A DNA stretch of 64,000 bases from Hydrogenophaga intermedia (GTDB lineage: Bacteria > Pseudomonadota > Gammaproteobacteria > Burkholderiales > Burkholderiaceae_C): contig NZ_JAMBNO010000006.1 of the NCBI RefSeq assembly GCF_023715105.1, forward strand, positions 145,491-209,490, given 5' to 3'. How positions within the stretch are numbered: the stretch's first letter is position 1; every line of letters begins with the position of its first letter. The notes beneath the pieces were generated by a model. That model saw nothing but the letters and a program-made list of their open reading frames with translations. It did not search any database and was not told the origin of the DNA. The position numbers were made by a program, and so were the translations under genes. Positions 20,463 through 31,708 of the stretch are shown here, piece by piece.

Positions 20463-21161
20463 ATGCAAACGCCGCTGGCACGGGCGGGCGTGTCCACCCA
20501 CGCGGGCTTGTCGCTCGGGCGGGCGCAGCACGCCGAGGCCACCACGGCGTTGCTGCCCAGGCGCCTGCGCGCCAGCGGCGGCGGCGCGGTGTTGCTCGGG
20601 CCCTGGTTGCTGCGCGCCGTGGTGGTGCTGCCGGCGGGGCATCCCTGCGTACGCGGTGGCCCGGTGGCCGCAGCCCTGTGGTTCGGCGCGCTGCACCGCG
20701 ATTGGCTGCGCGCGCACGGCATCGACGCGCAATGCCACGAGGGGCCCGTGTCTGCACACTGGGCGTGCTTTGCGGGCCGCGCGCCCGGTGAGGTGCTGGT
20801 GGACGGGCTCAAGCTCACCGGCATTGCGCAAACGTGGCGGCGTGATCGGGTGCAGCTGTGGTCGGGCACCTTGCTGAGCCCGGTGCCGTGGTCGATGCTG
20901 TGCCGCGAGCTCAACCGTCGGGGCGAGCACGCGCAGGCGCTGGCGCAGTCCACCACGACCGTGCAGGCCTGCCTGGGCCACGCGCCCGATGCGACGCGCT
21001 GGGCCGCCGAGCTGACCACCCGTCTGCAGCAGGGCGTGGCGAAGGCCGGAACTTGCGCCGCGTCAACTCCCGGGACGCGTGCGTTGCCAACATGGCCTGC
21101 AAACGCTGCGGCGATGGCCTCCAACGGCCCGCGCAGGCGCGACACAGGAGCGATGGCATGA
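20463..21161 (+). CDS. lipoate-protein ligase A-like (BPL/LPL family) protein
   Basis: This 232-residue protein has two hallmarks of the lipoate/biotin ligase fold: RLRASGGGAVLLGPWLLRAV (34-53), matching the R-x-S-G-G-G-x-V substrate loop, and DGLKLTGIAQTWRRDRV (114-130), in which K117 corresponds to the essential lysine of LplA (K-I-S-G-S-A). It is shorter than E. coli LplA and lacks its C-terminal accessory domain. It would attach lipoate to the lipoyl protein encoded three bases upstream. Its stop overlaps the BON gene start (ATGA). The family assignment is good; whether it activates free lipoate or transfers octanoyl groups is open. Confidence 0.75.
   Translation: MQTPLARAGVSTHAGLSLGRAQHAEATTALLPRRLRASGGGAVLLGPWLLRAVVVLPAGHPCVRGGPVAAALWFGALHRDWLRAHGIDAQCHEGPVSAHWACFAGRAPGEVLVDGLKLTGIAQTWRRDRVQLWSGTLLSPVPWSMLCRELNRRGEHAQALAQSTTTVQACLGHAPDATRWAAELTTRLQQGVAKAGTCAASTPGTRALPTWPANAAAMASNGPRRRDTGAMA
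21053..21093 (+). promoter_or_regulatory. FNR-like box plus -10 inside the lipoate ligase-like gene, before the BON gene
   Basis: TTGCGCCGCGTCAA (21053-21066) is followed after 21 nt by CAACAT (21088-21093), and the BON gene starts at 21158. Being inside a coding region it could be fortuitous, but it keeps the spacing seen elsewhere. Confidence 0.4.
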
Positions 21162-21811
21162 AGACCGACGAGCAACTGAAGAAGGACGTGACGGCCGAGC
21201 TGGCCTGGGACCCGGCGGTCAACGCCGCCAACATCGGCGTGGCCGTGCGCAACGGCATCGTCACGCTCAGCGGCACGCTGGACACCTACGTGCAGAAACA
21301 CGCGGTGGAGCGTGCGGTGCGCCGTGTGGCGGGCGTGCGCGGCATTGCGCTCGATCTGGAGGTCCGGCTGGCCCCGGGCCACGCGCGCACCGACAGCGAG
21401 ATCGCCCAGGCGGCGGCGCACGCCATGCACTGGCATTCGCTGGTACCGGACGACCGCGTGAAGGTGGAGGTCGAAGACGGCTGGGTGCGCCTGAGCGGCG
21501 AGGTGGACTGGGCCTACCAGCGCGCCAGCGCCGAGCAATCGGTGCGCCCGCTCGTGGGCGTGCGCGGCGTCACCAACGACATCACGATCAAGCCGCGCGC
21601 CAACGCCAGCGAGATCTCGCGCGAGATCACCTCGGCGCTGGAGCGCCATGCCCGGCGTGAGGCCCGGCGCATCGCCGTGGAGGTGGAGGGCGGTGTGGTC
21701 ACGCTGCGTGGCACGGTCGATTCGCTGGCCGAGCGGCAAGCCGCCGTCGGCACGGCCTTCGCGGCGCAGGGCGTCTCACGCGTCATCGACCAGCTTGACG
21801 TGGCTGTCTGA
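21158..21811 (+). CDS. triple BON-domain protein
   Basis: This 217-residue protein contains three consecutive BON domains (about 3-70, 78-145 and 150-216). Each has the pattern V-x-V-x-x-G-x-V-x-L-x-G-x-V/L: GVAVRNGIVTLSGTLD, VEVEDGWVRLSGEVDW, VEVEGGVVTLRGTVD. There is no signal peptide, so it is probably cytoplasmic, unlike OsmY. BON domains are thought to bind membranes or other ligands. The ATG at 21158 is backed by ACAGGAG and overlaps the upstream stop. It is the last gene of the E1-lipoyl operon. BON proteins recur in low-oxygen and osmotic stress loci. Confidence 0.9.
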   Translation: MKTDEQLKKDVTAELAWDPAVNAANIGVAVRNGIVTLSGTLDTYVQKHAVERAVRRVAGVRGIALDLEVRLAPGHARTDSEIAQAAAHAMHWHSLVPDDRVKVEVEDGWVRLSGEVDWAYQRASAEQSVRPLVGVRGVTNDITIKPRANASEISREITSALERHARREARRIAVEVEGGVVTLRGTVDSLAERQAAVGTAFAAQGVSRVIDQLDVAV

Positions 21812-21949
21812 GGCCACACAAGGGTGTTCGCGGCCAAGCGCCGCATCCAGGAGACGGCAGCACGCGGGGCGCTGGAACACAACGACGGGCAACAACCGAG
21901 TACCGCAGTCGTGGACATGCAGCGCGAGCTGATCGGTGGCTGCGCTGCC

Positions 21950-23488
21950 TCAGCGCTTGCCGCCGAGCAGGCCGCCCAGCACGCCGCGCAGGATCTGTCG
22001 GCCCAGGCCGCTGGCCACCGTGCGCGCAGCGGTCTTGGCCATGGTCTGCACCAGGCCGTCGTACTGGCCTCCGCGCGGGCCGGTGCGGCCGAACAGCACC
22101 TCGTTGATGACGCTCTTTTCTTCGGCCGGCGCTTCCTTGGTGGCGCCCGGGATGCGCGGCGTTCTGGCGGCGGGCTTGTCCGAGGCTTCCTCGGCCGCCG
22201 CTTCAACGCGTGCACCGGCGTGGGCGCGGAACATCTCGTAGGCGCTTTCGCGATCGAGCGTCTTTTCGTACGTGCCGGCCACCAACGAGCCCTTGATGAG
22301 CGCCTGGCGCTGCTCGGGCGTGATCGGGCCGATCTGGCTGCCTGGCGGGATCACGTAGGCCCGCTCCGTCTCGCAGGGTCGGCCCTTGGCGTCGAGAAAG
22401 CTCACCAGTGCCTCGCCCACCGCAAGCTCGGTGATCGCCGCCTCGATGTCGAGCCCCGCCTTGGGCCGCATGGTCTGTGCGGTGGCCTTGACTGCCTTCT
22501 GGTCGCGCGGGGTGAAGGCGCGCAGCGCGTGTTGCACGCGGTTGCCCAGCTGGCCCAGCACGCTGTCCGGGATATCGAGCGGGTTCTGCGTCACGAAATA
22601 AACGCCCACGCCCTTGGAGCGCACCAGGCGCACCACCAGTTCGATGCGCTCGACCAGCACCTTGGGCGCCTCGTTGAACAGCAGGTGCGCTTCGTCGAAA
22701 AAGAACACCAGCTTGGGCTTCTCCGGGTCGCCGATCTCGGGCAGCGTCTCGAACAACTCCGAGAGCATCCACAGCAGAAACGTGGCGTACAGGCGCGGCG
22801 AGTTCAGCAGCTTGTCGGCTGTGAGGATGTTGATCACCCCCTTGCCGTCCACGGTCTGCATGAAGTCGGCGATGTCGAGCATGGGTTCGCCGAAGAACTT
22901 GTCGCCACCTTGTTCTTCCACCTGCATCAGCCCGCGCTGGATGGCGCCGATGGAGGCCGCGCTGATGTTGCCGTACTCGGTGGTGAACTGCTTGGCGTTG
23001 TCGCCCACGTGCTGCAGCATGGCCCGCAGGTCCTTCATGTCGAGCAGCAGCAGGCCGTTGTCGTCGGCGATCTTGAAGATCAGGTTGAGCACGCCGGTCT
23101 GCGTGTCGTTGAGGTTGAGCATGCGTGCCAGCAGCAGCGGGCCCATGTCGCTCACGGTGGCGCGCACCGGGTGGCCCTGTTCGCCAAACACGTCCCACAG
23201 CGTGGTCGGGCATTCGGTGGGTTGGGGCAGGTCGATGCCGCGGTCCTTCAGGATGCCGGCCATCTTCTCGCCGATCTTTCCGGTCTGGCTGATGCCGGTG
23301 AGGTCGCCCTTCACGTCGGCCATGAACACCGGCACCCCGATACGAGAGAACCCCTCGGCCAGTCCCTGCAGCGTGACCGTCTTGCCGGTGCCGGTGGCGC
23401 CGGTGATGAGCCCGTGGCGGTTGGCCAGACCGGGCAGCAACTGGCAGGTGGTCAGGGCGTTCTTGGCGATCAGCAGCGGTTCGGCCAT
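21950..23488 (-). CDS. HerA-like ATPase, DUF853/YjgR family
   Basis: This 512-residue RecA-fold ATPase has Walker [12 protein letters not shown] (30-40), Walker [17 protein letters not shown], and the sensor-like [20 protein letters not shown], as in YjgR of E. coli. The family is related to HerA/FtsK DNA translocases but its cellular role is not established. The C-terminus is low-complexity and Gly-rich ([14 protein letters not shown]). The start at 23488 is used because the upstream 18 codons look non-coding. It is divergent from yebC and convergent with the BON operon. Confidence 0.9.
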   Translation of the reverse strand: MAEPLLIAKNALTTCQLLPGLANRHGLITGATGTGKTVTLQGLAEGFSRIGVPVFMADVKGDLTGISQTGKIGEKMAGILKDRGIDLPQPTECPTTLWDVFGEQGHPVRATVSDMGPLLLARMLNLNDTQTGVLNLIFKIADDNGLLLLDMKDLRAMLQHVGDNAKQFTTEYGNISAASIGAIQRGLMQVEEQGGDKFFGEPMLDIADFMQTVDGKGVINILTADKLLNSPRLYATFLLWMLSELFETLPEIGDPEKPKLVFFFDEAHLLFNEAPKVLVERIELVVRLVRSKGVGVYFVTQNPLDIPDSVLGQLGNRVQHALRAFTPRDQKAVKATAQTMRPKAGLDIEAAITELAVGEALVSFLDAKGRPCETERAYVIPPGSQIGPITPEQRQALIKGSLVAGTYEKTLDRESAYEMFRAHAGARVEAAAEEASDKPAARTPRIPGATKEAPAEEKSVINEVLFGRTGPRGGQYDGLVQTMAKTAARTVASGLGRQILRGVLGGLLGGKR

Positions 23489-23598
23489 GGGGCGATCCTT
23501 GTGGGTGGGTGGGGCGGAGCTGGAGGGTCGGGTCAGGCGCAATCGTAAAATCGCGTGCTCATTAGATCAAAGCCAACAGGCACCACAAGGACGCATCC

Positions 23599-24324
23599 AT
23601 GGCCGGACACAGCAAATGGGCCAACATCCAGCACCGCAAGGGCCGCCAGGACGAGAAGCGGGGCAAGATCTGGACCCGTGTGATCCGCGAGATCACGGTG
23701 GCCGCGCGCAGCGGCGGCGGTGACCCCGCCATGAACCCGCGCCTGCGGCTGGCGATCGAGAAGGCCAAGGCGGCCAACATGCCGGCCGACCGCATCAAGT
23801 ACAACGTGGACAAGGCCTCCGGCACGCTCGAAGGCCTGGCGCTGGAGGAAATCCGTTACGAGGGCTACGGCATCGGCGGCGCCGCGGTGATCCTGGACAC
23901 CATGACCGACAACCGCGTGCGCACCGTGGCCGAGGTGCGCCATGCGTTCAGCAAGTACGGCGGCAACCTGGGCACCGAAGGGTCGGTGTCGTTCCAGTTC
24001 AAGCATTGCGGCCAACTGATCTTCGCACCCGGTACCTCGGAAGACGCGGTGATGGAGGTGGCGCTGGAGGCCGGCGCCGAGGACGTCATCACCGACGACG
24101 ACGGCGCCATCGAGGTGCTGACAGCGCCGGCCGACTTCGAGGCGGTGAAGAACGCACTGGAGGCCAAAGGCCTCAAGCCCGAGATCGCCGAGGTCACCAT
24201 GCGCGCGGAGAACACCGTCGCCCTCAGCGGCGAAGACGGCGCCCGCATGCAAAAACTGCTGGAAGTGCTCGAAGACCTGGACGACGTGCAGAACGTCTTC
24301 CACAACGCAGAAATCTCGGAATGA
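23599..24324 (+). CDS. YebC/PmpR-family probable transcriptional/translational regulator
   Basis: This 241-residue protein opens with the signature [20 protein letters not shown] and contains [20 protein letters not shown]. Members have been described as DNA-binding regulators and, more recently, as ribosome-associated factors helping polyproline translation. TAAAAT at 23546-23551 may be its -10. It begins a long block of overlapping genes; its stop overlaps the purD start (ATGA). Confidence 0.95.
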   Translation: MAGHSKWANIQHRKGRQDEKRGKIWTRVIREITVAARSGGGDPAMNPRLRLAIEKAKAANMPADRIKYNVDKASGTLEGLALEEIRYEGYGIGGAAVILDTMTDNRVRTVAEVRHAFSKYGGNLGTEGSVSFQFKHCGQLIFAPGTSEDAVMEVALEAGAEDVITDDDGAIEVLTAPADFEAVKNALEAKGLKPEIAEVTMRAENTVALSGEDGARMQKLLEVLEDLDDVQNVFHNAEISE

Positions 24325-25595
24325 AAGTTCTCGTCATCGGCGGTGGCGGCCGCGAGCATGCGCTCGCCTGGCGCCTGAAGCAATCCGAGGGTGTGGAGCA
24401 GGTCTTCGTGGCGCCCGGCAACGCCGGCACGGCGCGCGATCCGCAACTCACCAACCTTCCCATCACCGACAAGGTCAAGCTGCGCGAATGGGTGCAGGCC
24501 AACGGCATCGAGCTCACCGTGGTGGGCCCCGAGGCACCGCTGGCGGCGGGCGTGGTCGACGAGTTCCGGGCCCACGGTCTGGCCATCTTCGGCCCCACGC
24601 AAAAGGCCGCGCAGCTGGAGAGCTCCAAGGCCTTCAGCAAGGCCTTCATGCAGCGCCACGGCATTCCCACGGCCGACTACCAGACCTTCACCGACGCAGC
24701 CAAGGCCCACGCCTACGTGGACGCCAAGGGGGCGCCGATCGTCATCAAGGCCGACGGCCTGGCCGCGGGCAAGGGCGTGGTGGTGGCCATGACGCTGGCC
24801 GAGGCGCACGAGGCGATCGACTTCATGCTGCTCGACAACAAGCTCGGTGTGGCGCACAACGAAGGCGGCGCGCGCGTCGTCATCGAGGAGTTCCTGCAGG
24901 GCGAAGAGGCCAGCTTCATCGTGCTGTGCGACGGTGAACACGCGCTGGCACTGGCCACCAGCCAGGACCACAAGCGCCTGAAAGACGCCGACCAGGGCCC
25001 CAACACGGGTGGCATGGGCGCGTACTCGCCCGCGCCGGTAGTCACGCCCGCGGTGCACCAGCGCGCCATGGACGAGGTGATCCTTCCCACGCTGCGCGGC
25101 ATGAAGGCCGACGGCATTCCGTACACCGGTTTCCTGTACGCAGGCCTCATGATCACGCCCGACGGCGCGGTCAAGACGCTGGAGTTCAACTGCCGCATGG
25201 GCGACCCGGAGACCCAGCCCATCATGATGCGGCTGCGCAGCAACTTCGCGCAGGTGCTGCTGGCCGCCACGCGAGGCGAACTGGATCGCGTGCAATTGGA
25301 TTGGGATCCGCGTGTTGCGCTGGGCGTGGTCATGGCTGCGGCTGGCTACCCCATGGACCCGCGCAAGGGCGACGCCATCACCGGCCTGCCGGCCGACGAG
25401 GCTGACCGCATGGTGTTCCACGCCGGTACCGCGCTGGACGGCGACACCGTGCGCGCCTCGGGCGGGCGCGTGCTGTGCGTGACGGCGCTGGCCGATACCG
25501 TGGCGCTGGCGCGGCAACGTGCCTATGCCGTGGTCGACGCGGTGCATTTCGACGGCATGCAGTGCCGTCGCGACATCGGTTTTCGCGCGCTTTGA
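24321..25595 (+). CDS. purD: phosphoribosylamine--glycine ligase
   Basis: This 424-residue ATP-grasp enzyme performs the second step of de novo purine synthesis, making glycinamide ribonucleotide from phosphoribosylamine and glycine. [17 protein letters not shown] is the N-domain start, [20 protein letters not shown] the ATP-binding strand, and the family signature is [19 protein letters not shown]. Length is normal. The ATG at 24321 overlaps the yebC stop; upstream open frame is antisense-like sequence and is not part of the protein. Confidence 0.97.
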   Translation: MKVLVIGGGGREHALAWRLKQSEGVEQVFVAPGNAGTARDPQLTNLPITDKVKLREWVQANGIELTVVGPEAPLAAGVVDEFRAHGLAIFGPTQKAAQLESSKAFSKAFMQRHGIPTADYQTFTDAAKAHAYVDAKGAPIVIKADGLAAGKGVVVAMTLAEAHEAIDFMLLDNKLGVAHNEGGARVVIEEFLQGEEASFIVLCDGEHALALATSQDHKRLKDADQGPNTGGMGAYSPAPVVTPAVHQRAMDEVILPTLRGMKADGIPYTGFLYAGLMITPDGAVKTLEFNCRMGDPETQPIMMRLRSNFAQVLLAATRGELDRVQLDWDPRVALGVVMAAAGYPMDPRKGDAITGLPADEADRMVFHAGTALDGDTVRASGGRVLCVTALADTVALARQRAYAVVDAVHFDGMQCRRDIGFRAL

Positions 25596-26233
25596 GCACG
25601 CCCGCGCTCCTGGCGCCACCGCATCCGGTGCGCTTTCGTGGTTCGCGCCTGGCGCGCGCGCTGCTGGCGCTGGCGGGCTGGCGCGTCATCGAGGACGGTT
25701 TTCCCGCCCGCCAGGGCGTGGCCATCGTCTACCCGCACACCAGCAACTGGGATTTCGTGGTCGGCGTGCTCGCCAAGTGGAGCATCGGCATTCCGGTGCG
25801 CTTCTGGGGCAAGGACACGCTGTTCGACGTGCCGCTGTTCGGCCGCTGGCTGCGCTGGTTGGGCGGCATGCCGATCGAACGCCATTCACCGCGCGGCGCT
25901 GTGGGCGCCATGGTGCACACCATGCGCGAGGCCGTGGCGCGTGACGAGCTGCTGTGGCTGGCGCTCTCGCCCGAGGGCACGCGCCGGCGCACCGAAGGCT
26001 GGCGCAGCGGCTTCTACCAAGTGGCGCTGGGTGCCGGCGTGCCGCTGGCACTGGTGGTGCTCGACTACGGCCAACGCCAGGTGCGGGTGCACGACTTCCT
26101 GCTGCTGAGCGGTGACAGTGCCGCCGATTACGCCCGCATCGCCCAGGGTTTTGCGGGCGTGCGCGGTTTTCAACCCGGGAAAGCCAGCCCCGTGCAGCCC
26201 TTGCCCAAGCGTCTGACTGCCGATACGGTGTGA
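25592..26233 (+). CDS. 1-acyl-sn-glycerol-3-phosphate acyltransferase family protein
   Basis: This protein of about 213 residues of the PlsC family has catalytic motif H-x4-D in PHTSNWDF, substrate motif [12 protein letters not shown], and a mid-region GMPIERHS that fits motif II. Members acylate lysophosphatidate or related lipids at the inner membrane; this short, soluble-looking branch could use a different acceptor. A TTG start (25592) overlapping the purD stop (TTGA) is preferred, because a start at 25475 would overlap purD by about 120 bp. It lies immediately upstream of hemF. Confidence 0.85.
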   Translation: MSTPALLAPPHPVRFRGSRLARALLALAGWRVIEDGFPARQGVAIVYPHTSNWDFVVGVLAKWSIGIPVRFWGKDTLFDVPLFGRWLRWLGGMPIERHSPRGAVGAMVHTMREAVARDELLWLALSPEGTRRRTEGWRSGFYQVALGAGVPLALVVLDYGQRQVRVHDFLLLSGDSAADYARIAQGFAGVRGFQPGKASPVQPLPKRLTADTV

Positions 26234-26235
26234 AC

Positions 26236-27153
26236 ATGCCCGACCAACCCATCGTCACCGTCCGCGAGTACCTGATCGATCTGCAGGAGCGCATCACCTC
26301 CACCGTGGCGATGGTGGACGGTGGCCGCTTCGTGGTCGATCGCTGGAAGAAGCCGCCCGGCGAGAAGCTGCAGGGCGAAGGCATCACCCAGATCCTCGAG
26401 GACGGCGCCGTCTTCGAACGCGCCGGCTGCGGCTTCTCGCACGTGAGTGGGCCGCAATTGCCGCCCTCGGCCACGCAGCACCGGCCCGAGCTGGCGGGGG
26501 CACCGTTCGAGGCCATGGGCGTTTCGCTGGTGTTCCACCCGCGCAACCCCTACGTGCCCACGGTGCACATGAACGTGCGCATGATTGCCGCCACCCCCAA
26601 GGGCGGCGAACCGGTGTGCTGGTTCGGCGGTGGCATGGACCTCACCCCGTACTACGGCGACGAGGACGACGCGGTGCACTTCCACCGCACCTGCAAGAGC
26701 GCGCTCGACCCCTTCGGTGTTGACAAGTACCCGCGGTTCAAGAAGTGGTGTGACGAGTACTTCTACCTCAAGCACCGCGACGAACAGCGCGGTATCGGCG
26801 GCGTGTTCTTCGACGACTTCTCCGAGCTCGGCTTCGACGGCAGCTTTGCCATGATGAGTTCGGTGGGTGACGCCTTCCTCGACGCCTACCTGCCGATCGT
26901 GGACCGGCGCAAGAACACCCCCTACGGTGAGCGCGAGCGCAGCTTCCAGCTCTACCGTCGCGGCCGCTACGTCGAGTTCAACCTGGTGTGGGACCGTGGC
27001 ACCCACTTCGGCCTGCAATCGGGCGGCCGCAGCGAATCGATCCTGCTGTCCATGCCGCCGTTGGTGAGCTGGGCCTACAACCGCAAGACCAAGAAGGGCA
27101 CGCCGGAGGACCGGCTGTACCGCGAGTTCCTGGTGCGCAAGGACTGGGTCTGA
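26236..27153 (+). CDS. hemF: oxygen-dependent coproporphyrinogen-III oxidase
   Basis: This 305-residue enzyme oxidatively decarboxylates coproporphyrinogen III to protoporphyrinogen IX using O2 in heme synthesis. [20 protein letters not shown] and GGVFFDDF are conserved, with [17 protein letters not shown] near the C-terminus. Length equals the family norm. ATG 26236 is chosen; a GTG at 26230 overlaps the previous stop. It is a strictly aerobic enzyme in an organism that also carries an FNR system; no hemN homologue is seen in this window. Confidence 0.97.
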   Translation: MPDQPIVTVREYLIDLQERITSTVAMVDGGRFVVDRWKKPPGEKLQGEGITQILEDGAVFERAGCGFSHVSGPQLPPSATQHRPELAGAPFEAMGVSLVFHPRNPYVPTVHMNVRMIAATPKGGEPVCWFGGGMDLTPYYGDEDDAVHFHRTCKSALDPFGVDKYPRFKKWCDEYFYLKHRDEQRGIGGVFFDDFSELGFDGSFAMMSSVGDAFLDAYLPIVDRRKNTPYGERERSFQLYRRGRYVEFNLVWDRGTHFGLQSGGRSESILLSMPPLVSWAYNRKTKKGTPEDRLYREFLVRKDWV

Positions 27154-27800
27154 TGGCCGACGCGCCCGCCGCGATCCGCCGCGTCGGCATGTTCGGTGGC
27201 GCCTTCGACCCGCCGCATGGCGCGCACCGGGCGCTCGCCGAGGCCGCCATCGAACAACTGCAACTCGACCGCCTGCACGTGCTGCCCACCGGCCACGCGT
27301 GGCACAAGTCGCGTGCGCTGCTGCCGGCCCATCACCGCATTGCCATGTGCGAACTCGCCTTCGGCGACCTGCCGCGCGTGCGCATCGACGTGCGCGAGAC
27401 CGAGCGCCCCGGGCCGAGCTACACCGCCGACACGCTGGCCGAGTTGCGCGCCGAATACCCCGCCGCGCAGTTGTTCCTGGTGCTGGGCGCCGACCAGTTG
27501 CTGGCCTTCAAGAGCTGGGTGCGCTGGCAGGACGTGCTGGCGCAGGCCACCCTCGCGGTGGCCAACCGGCCCACCAGCATCGGCGCCCAGGCGCTGCTGG
27601 GCGAGGCGCCCGAGACCGATCTTTCGGGCGTCGACATCCCCTTCGAGCGGCTGGACATGCCGCTGCAACACCTCAGCGCCACCGCGGTGCGCGCCCGCCT
27701 GGCTGGCGGCGCCGCCGACGGGCCGCCCCTGGACGTGCTGGTCCCGGGTGCGGTCGCAGGCTATATTTCGCAGCATCACCTTTACCAGACCGCTTCATGA
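27153..27800 (+). CDS. nadD: nicotinate-nucleotide adenylyltransferase
   Basis: This 215-residue nucleotidyltransferase makes nicotinate adenine dinucleotide from NaMN and ATP in NAD synthesis. The [18 protein letters not shown] motif contains the H-x-x-H-like nucleotidyltransferase signature, and the C-terminal [12 protein letters not shown] replaces the usual I-S-S/A-T-x-I-R. The start overlaps the hemF stop (TGATG). The order nadD-rsfS-rlmH is conserved widely in beta-proteobacteria and supports the call. Confidence 0.96.
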   Translation: MADAPAAIRRVGMFGGAFDPPHGAHRALAEAAIEQLQLDRLHVLPTGHAWHKSRALLPAHHRIAMCELAFGDLPRVRIDVRETERPGPSYTADTLAELRAEYPAAQLFLVLGADQLLAFKSWVRWQDVLAQATLAVANRPTSIGAQALLGEAPETDLSGVDIPFERLDMPLQHLSATAVRARLAGGAADGPPLDVLVPGAVAGYISQHHLYQTAS

Positions 27801-28552
27801 CGACCAGCGAATCCGCCGCGAAAAAAGACATCCAGAAACTGCAGAAGGCCATCGTGGAGGGCCTGGAGGATGTCAAAGGCCAGGACATCGTGGTCTTCAA
27901 CACCGAAGAACTCTCACCGCTGTTCGAGCGCGTGATCATCGCCAGCGGCACCTCCAACCGCCAGACCAAGGCGCTGGCCGCCAGCGTGCGCGACGCCGTG
28001 CGAGAGGCCGGTTTCGACAAGCCCCGCATCGAGGGCGAGGACAACGGCGAGTGGATCATCGTGGACTGCGGCCAGGCCGTGGCGCACGTGATGCAGCCCG
28101 TGATCCGCCAGTACTACCGGCTCGAAGAGATCTGGGGTGCCAAGCCGGTGCGCCTGAAGGCCGCGGCCAAGGCCGCTGCCGGCGCTGCCAAACCCCGTAC
28201 CAAGGCGGCTGCGGACGATGCCGCGCCTGCGAAGGCCCCGGCGCGCAAGGCGCCGGCGAAGAAGGCTGCCGCCGCGGCGCCCAAGCCCTTACCCCGCGGC
28301 GCAGGTCGAGCGGCGCCTGCCGGCAAGCGAGCGTCGACCAGTTCGTCGGCCAAGCCTGCAGCCGGCAGCTCGCGCAGTGCCAAGCCCGCCGGCAAGACGG
28401 TCGCCAAGCCCGCCGGCAAGTCCGCCAAGCCGCGCGCCGCGCTGCCCAAGGTGGTCGTGAACGCGCCCGCCACCAAGAAGAAGGCCTCGCCCAAGGCCGC
28501 GGCGCCCGCCGCGCGCAAGGCGGCCAAGCCCGCCGTCAAGAAGAAGACATGA
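27797..28552 (+). CDS. rsfS: ribosomal silencing factor RsfS with long Lys/Ala-rich tail
   Basis: Residues 1 to about 120 are RsfS, which binds ribosomal protein L14 (uL14) and blocks 30S-50S joining under starvation. [20 protein letters not shown] and [20 protein letters not shown] are diagnostic. The remaining 130 residues are a histone-H1-like tail made almost entirely of Ala, Lys, Pro, Ser and Arg, with many PAKKA, KPAGK and AARKAAK repeats. Standard RsfS proteins are about 105-130 residues in total. Start and stop both overlap neighbouring genes (ATGA). The tail is probably disordered and RNA- or DNA-binding, but this is inference. Confidence 0.93.
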   Translation: MTTSESAAKKDIQKLQKAIVEGLEDVKGQDIVVFNTEELSPLFERVIIASGTSNRQTKALAASVRDAVREAGFDKPRIEGEDNGEWIIVDCGQAVAHVMQPVIRQYYRLEEIWGAKPVRLKAAAKAAAGAAKPRTKAAADDAAPAKAPARKAPAKKAAAAAPKPLPRGAGRAAPAGKRASTSSSAKPAAGSSRSAKPAGKTVAKPAGKSAKPRAALPKVVVNAPATKKKASPKAAAPAARKAAKPAVKKKT

Positions 28553-29016
28553 AACTCGTGATCGTCGCGGTCGGGCAGAAGGTGCCCGACTGGGCCCAGA
28601 CCGCCTACGACGATTACGCCAAACGCTTCCCGCCCGAGCTGCGCGTCGAGCTCAAGGCCGTCAAGACCGAACCGCGAGGCTCCAAGACCGTCGAGACGCT
28701 CTGGGCCGCGGAGCGCCAGCGCATCGAGGCCGCCATACCTCGCGGCGCTCGCATCGTGGCGCTCGACGAGCGCGGCACCGCGCTCACCACGCAAGCGCTC
28801 GCGCAGCAGCTGCGCCAGTGGCAGCAGGGCGGTGACGACGTGGCACTCATCATCGGCGGGCCCGACGGCCTGGACCCCGCATTCCGTGACGCCGCGCACC
28901 AACGCGTGCGTCTGTCCGACCTCACGCTGCCGCACGCCATGGTGCGCGTGCTCCTGATCGAGCAGCTCTACCGTGCGTGGTCGATCAACGCGAACCACCC
29001 CTACCACCGCGAATGA
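28549..29016 (+). CDS. rlmH: 23S rRNA (pseudouridine1915-N3)-methyltransferase
   Basis: This 155-residue SPOUT-class methyltransferase modifies pseudouridine 1915 in helix 69 of 23S rRNA. The C-terminal knot signature is present: [18 protein letters not shown], then [20 protein letters not shown] and the last residues NHPYHRE. Length equals E. coli RlmH. It overlaps rsfS and maf by four bases each, so it is read through in the same operon. Confidence 0.97.
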   Translation: MKLVIVAVGQKVPDWAQTAYDDYAKRFPPELRVELKAVKTEPRGSKTVETLWAAERQRIEAAIPRGARIVALDERGTALTTQALAQQLRQWQQGGDDVALIIGGPDGLDPAFRDAAHQRVRLSDLTLPHAMVRVLLIEQLYRAWSINANHPYHRE

Positions 29017-29636
29017 AGCCGTTCGTCTACCTGGCCTCGCAAAGCCCGCGCCGTCGCGAACTGCTCACGCAGTGGGGCGTGGCGCACGAACTGCTGCTGC
29101 CCGACGCCGACGAGGACGCTGAATCGCTGGAGGCGGTCAAGCCCAACGAAGCGCCTGCGGCCTATGTGCAGCGGGTCACCGCGCTCAAGCTGGATGCGGC
29201 CATGCAGCGCCTCAAGCGCCGTGGCCTGCCGCCGGCGCCCGTGCTGTGCGCGGACACCACCGTGGCGCTTGGTCGACGCATCCTGGGCAAACCGGCCGAT
29301 GCCGCCGAGGCGCGCCGCATGCTGGCCGATCTGTCAGGCCGAGAGCACCGGGTGCTTACCGCGGTGGCGGTGGGCAAGGCCGCAAAGTTCGCCAAGGGCG
29401 GCCAACGCTGGGCCGCGCTTTCCACGTCCACCGTCACGTTCGACACGCTCACGGCGACGCAGATACGCCGCTACGTGGCGGGCGGCGAGCCCATGGGCAA
29501 GGCCGGCGCGTACGCGATCCAGGGCCACGCGGGCCTGTGGGTGCGCCGCATCCATGGCAGCCACACAGGCATCATCGGCCTGCCCGCGTTCGAAACCGCG
29601 CAGTTGCTGCGCGCCGCGGGCCTGCCCATCCTCTGA
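29013..29636 (+). CDS. maf: Maf-family nucleoside triphosphate pyrophosphatase
   Basis: This 207-residue house-cleaning pyrophosphatase hydrolyses non-canonical or excess NTPs such as dTTP/UTP. It has the N-terminal signature [17 protein letters not shown], catalytic Asp in [10 protein letters not shown], and [16 protein letters not shown], followed by [10 protein letters not shown]. An insertion [12 protein letters not shown] sits after AVAVGKA. The start overlaps the rlmH stop. The specific substrate (YhdE-like dTTP/UTP type) is suggested by the GAYAIQG context but not proved. Confidence 0.94.
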   Translation: MKPFVYLASQSPRRRELLTQWGVAHELLLPDADEDAESLEAVKPNEAPAAYVQRVTALKLDAAMQRLKRRGLPPAPVLCADTTVALGRRILGKPADAAEARRMLADLSGREHRVLTAVAVGKAAKFAKGGQRWAALSTSTVTFDTLTATQIRRYVAGGEPMGKAGAYAIQGHAGLWVRRIHGSHTGIIGLPAFETAQLLRAAGLPIL

Positions 29637-29658
29637 CGCCGATACTTTCGAGCACCCC

Positions 29659-31173
<1,515 letters not shown>

Positions 31174-31180
31174 CGCATGC

Positions 31181-31708
31181 TCAGGCGGTGCGTGCCGCCG
31201 ATCCTTCACGCACCGGCCCGACACGCGCTTCGATGTCGTGCTGCAGTTCGCGGCGCAAGCCCAGCAGGAAGCCGGCTTCGGCCACCACGAACAGCGGGCC
31301 GATGATCAGGCCGGTGATGTCGTCCACGAAGGCGGGTTTGCGGCCTTCGTAGTAGTGGCCGATGAACTGGATCACCCAGCCCACCACGAACAGGCCAATG
31401 CCGACCACCAGCCAGGTGGCGGTGGGCTGCGCGGCCACCGCCTGTGCAAACCACAGGCACAGCGCCATCAGCGCCGCCATCACCACACCCAGCCGCAGAT
31501 CGAGCCGCAGGTAGTACAGCACGCTGGCCAATGTCACCAGCGTGGCGGGGGAGAGCGCTACGCCACCCCACTGCCCGAACACCGGCCGCGCCAGCAGCAC
31601 CGCCACGGCCATCACGATCATGGGAATGCCGACGAAGTGGGTGAGGATGTTGCGCCGGTCACGGTGGTAGGCCGCGTACTGGCTGAGCTGGTCGGTGAGT
31701 GTCTTCAT
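31181..31708 (-). CDS. Mpo1-like (DUF962) membrane protein
   Basis: This 175-residue integral membrane protein has about four hydrophobic segments. The N-terminal YAAYHRDRRNILTHFVGIPM and C-terminal WVIQFIGHYYEGRKPAFVDD are the two conserved His-containing motifs of the DUF962/YGL010w family. In yeast, Mpo1 is an Fe(II)-dependent dioxygenase for alpha-oxidation of 2-hydroxy fatty acids; the bacterial role is not established. The ATG at 31708 follows a GGAG. It is convergent with rng, with only seven bases between the stops. Confidence 0.9.
   Translation of the reverse strand: MKTLTDQLSQYAAYHRDRRNILTHFVGIPMIVMAVAVLLARPVFGQWGGVALSPATLVTLASVLYYLRLDLRLGVVMAALMALCLWFAQAVAAQPTATWLVVGIGLFVVGWVIQFIGHYYEGRKPAFVDDITGLIIGPLFVVAEAGFLLGLRRELQHDIEARVGPVREGSAARTA

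Noticed and set aside
23561..23576. FNR half-site (ATTAGATCAA) upstream of yebC
   Set aside because: Only one half-site is present and the other arm does not match, and the 21-nt spacing to a -10 is absent.
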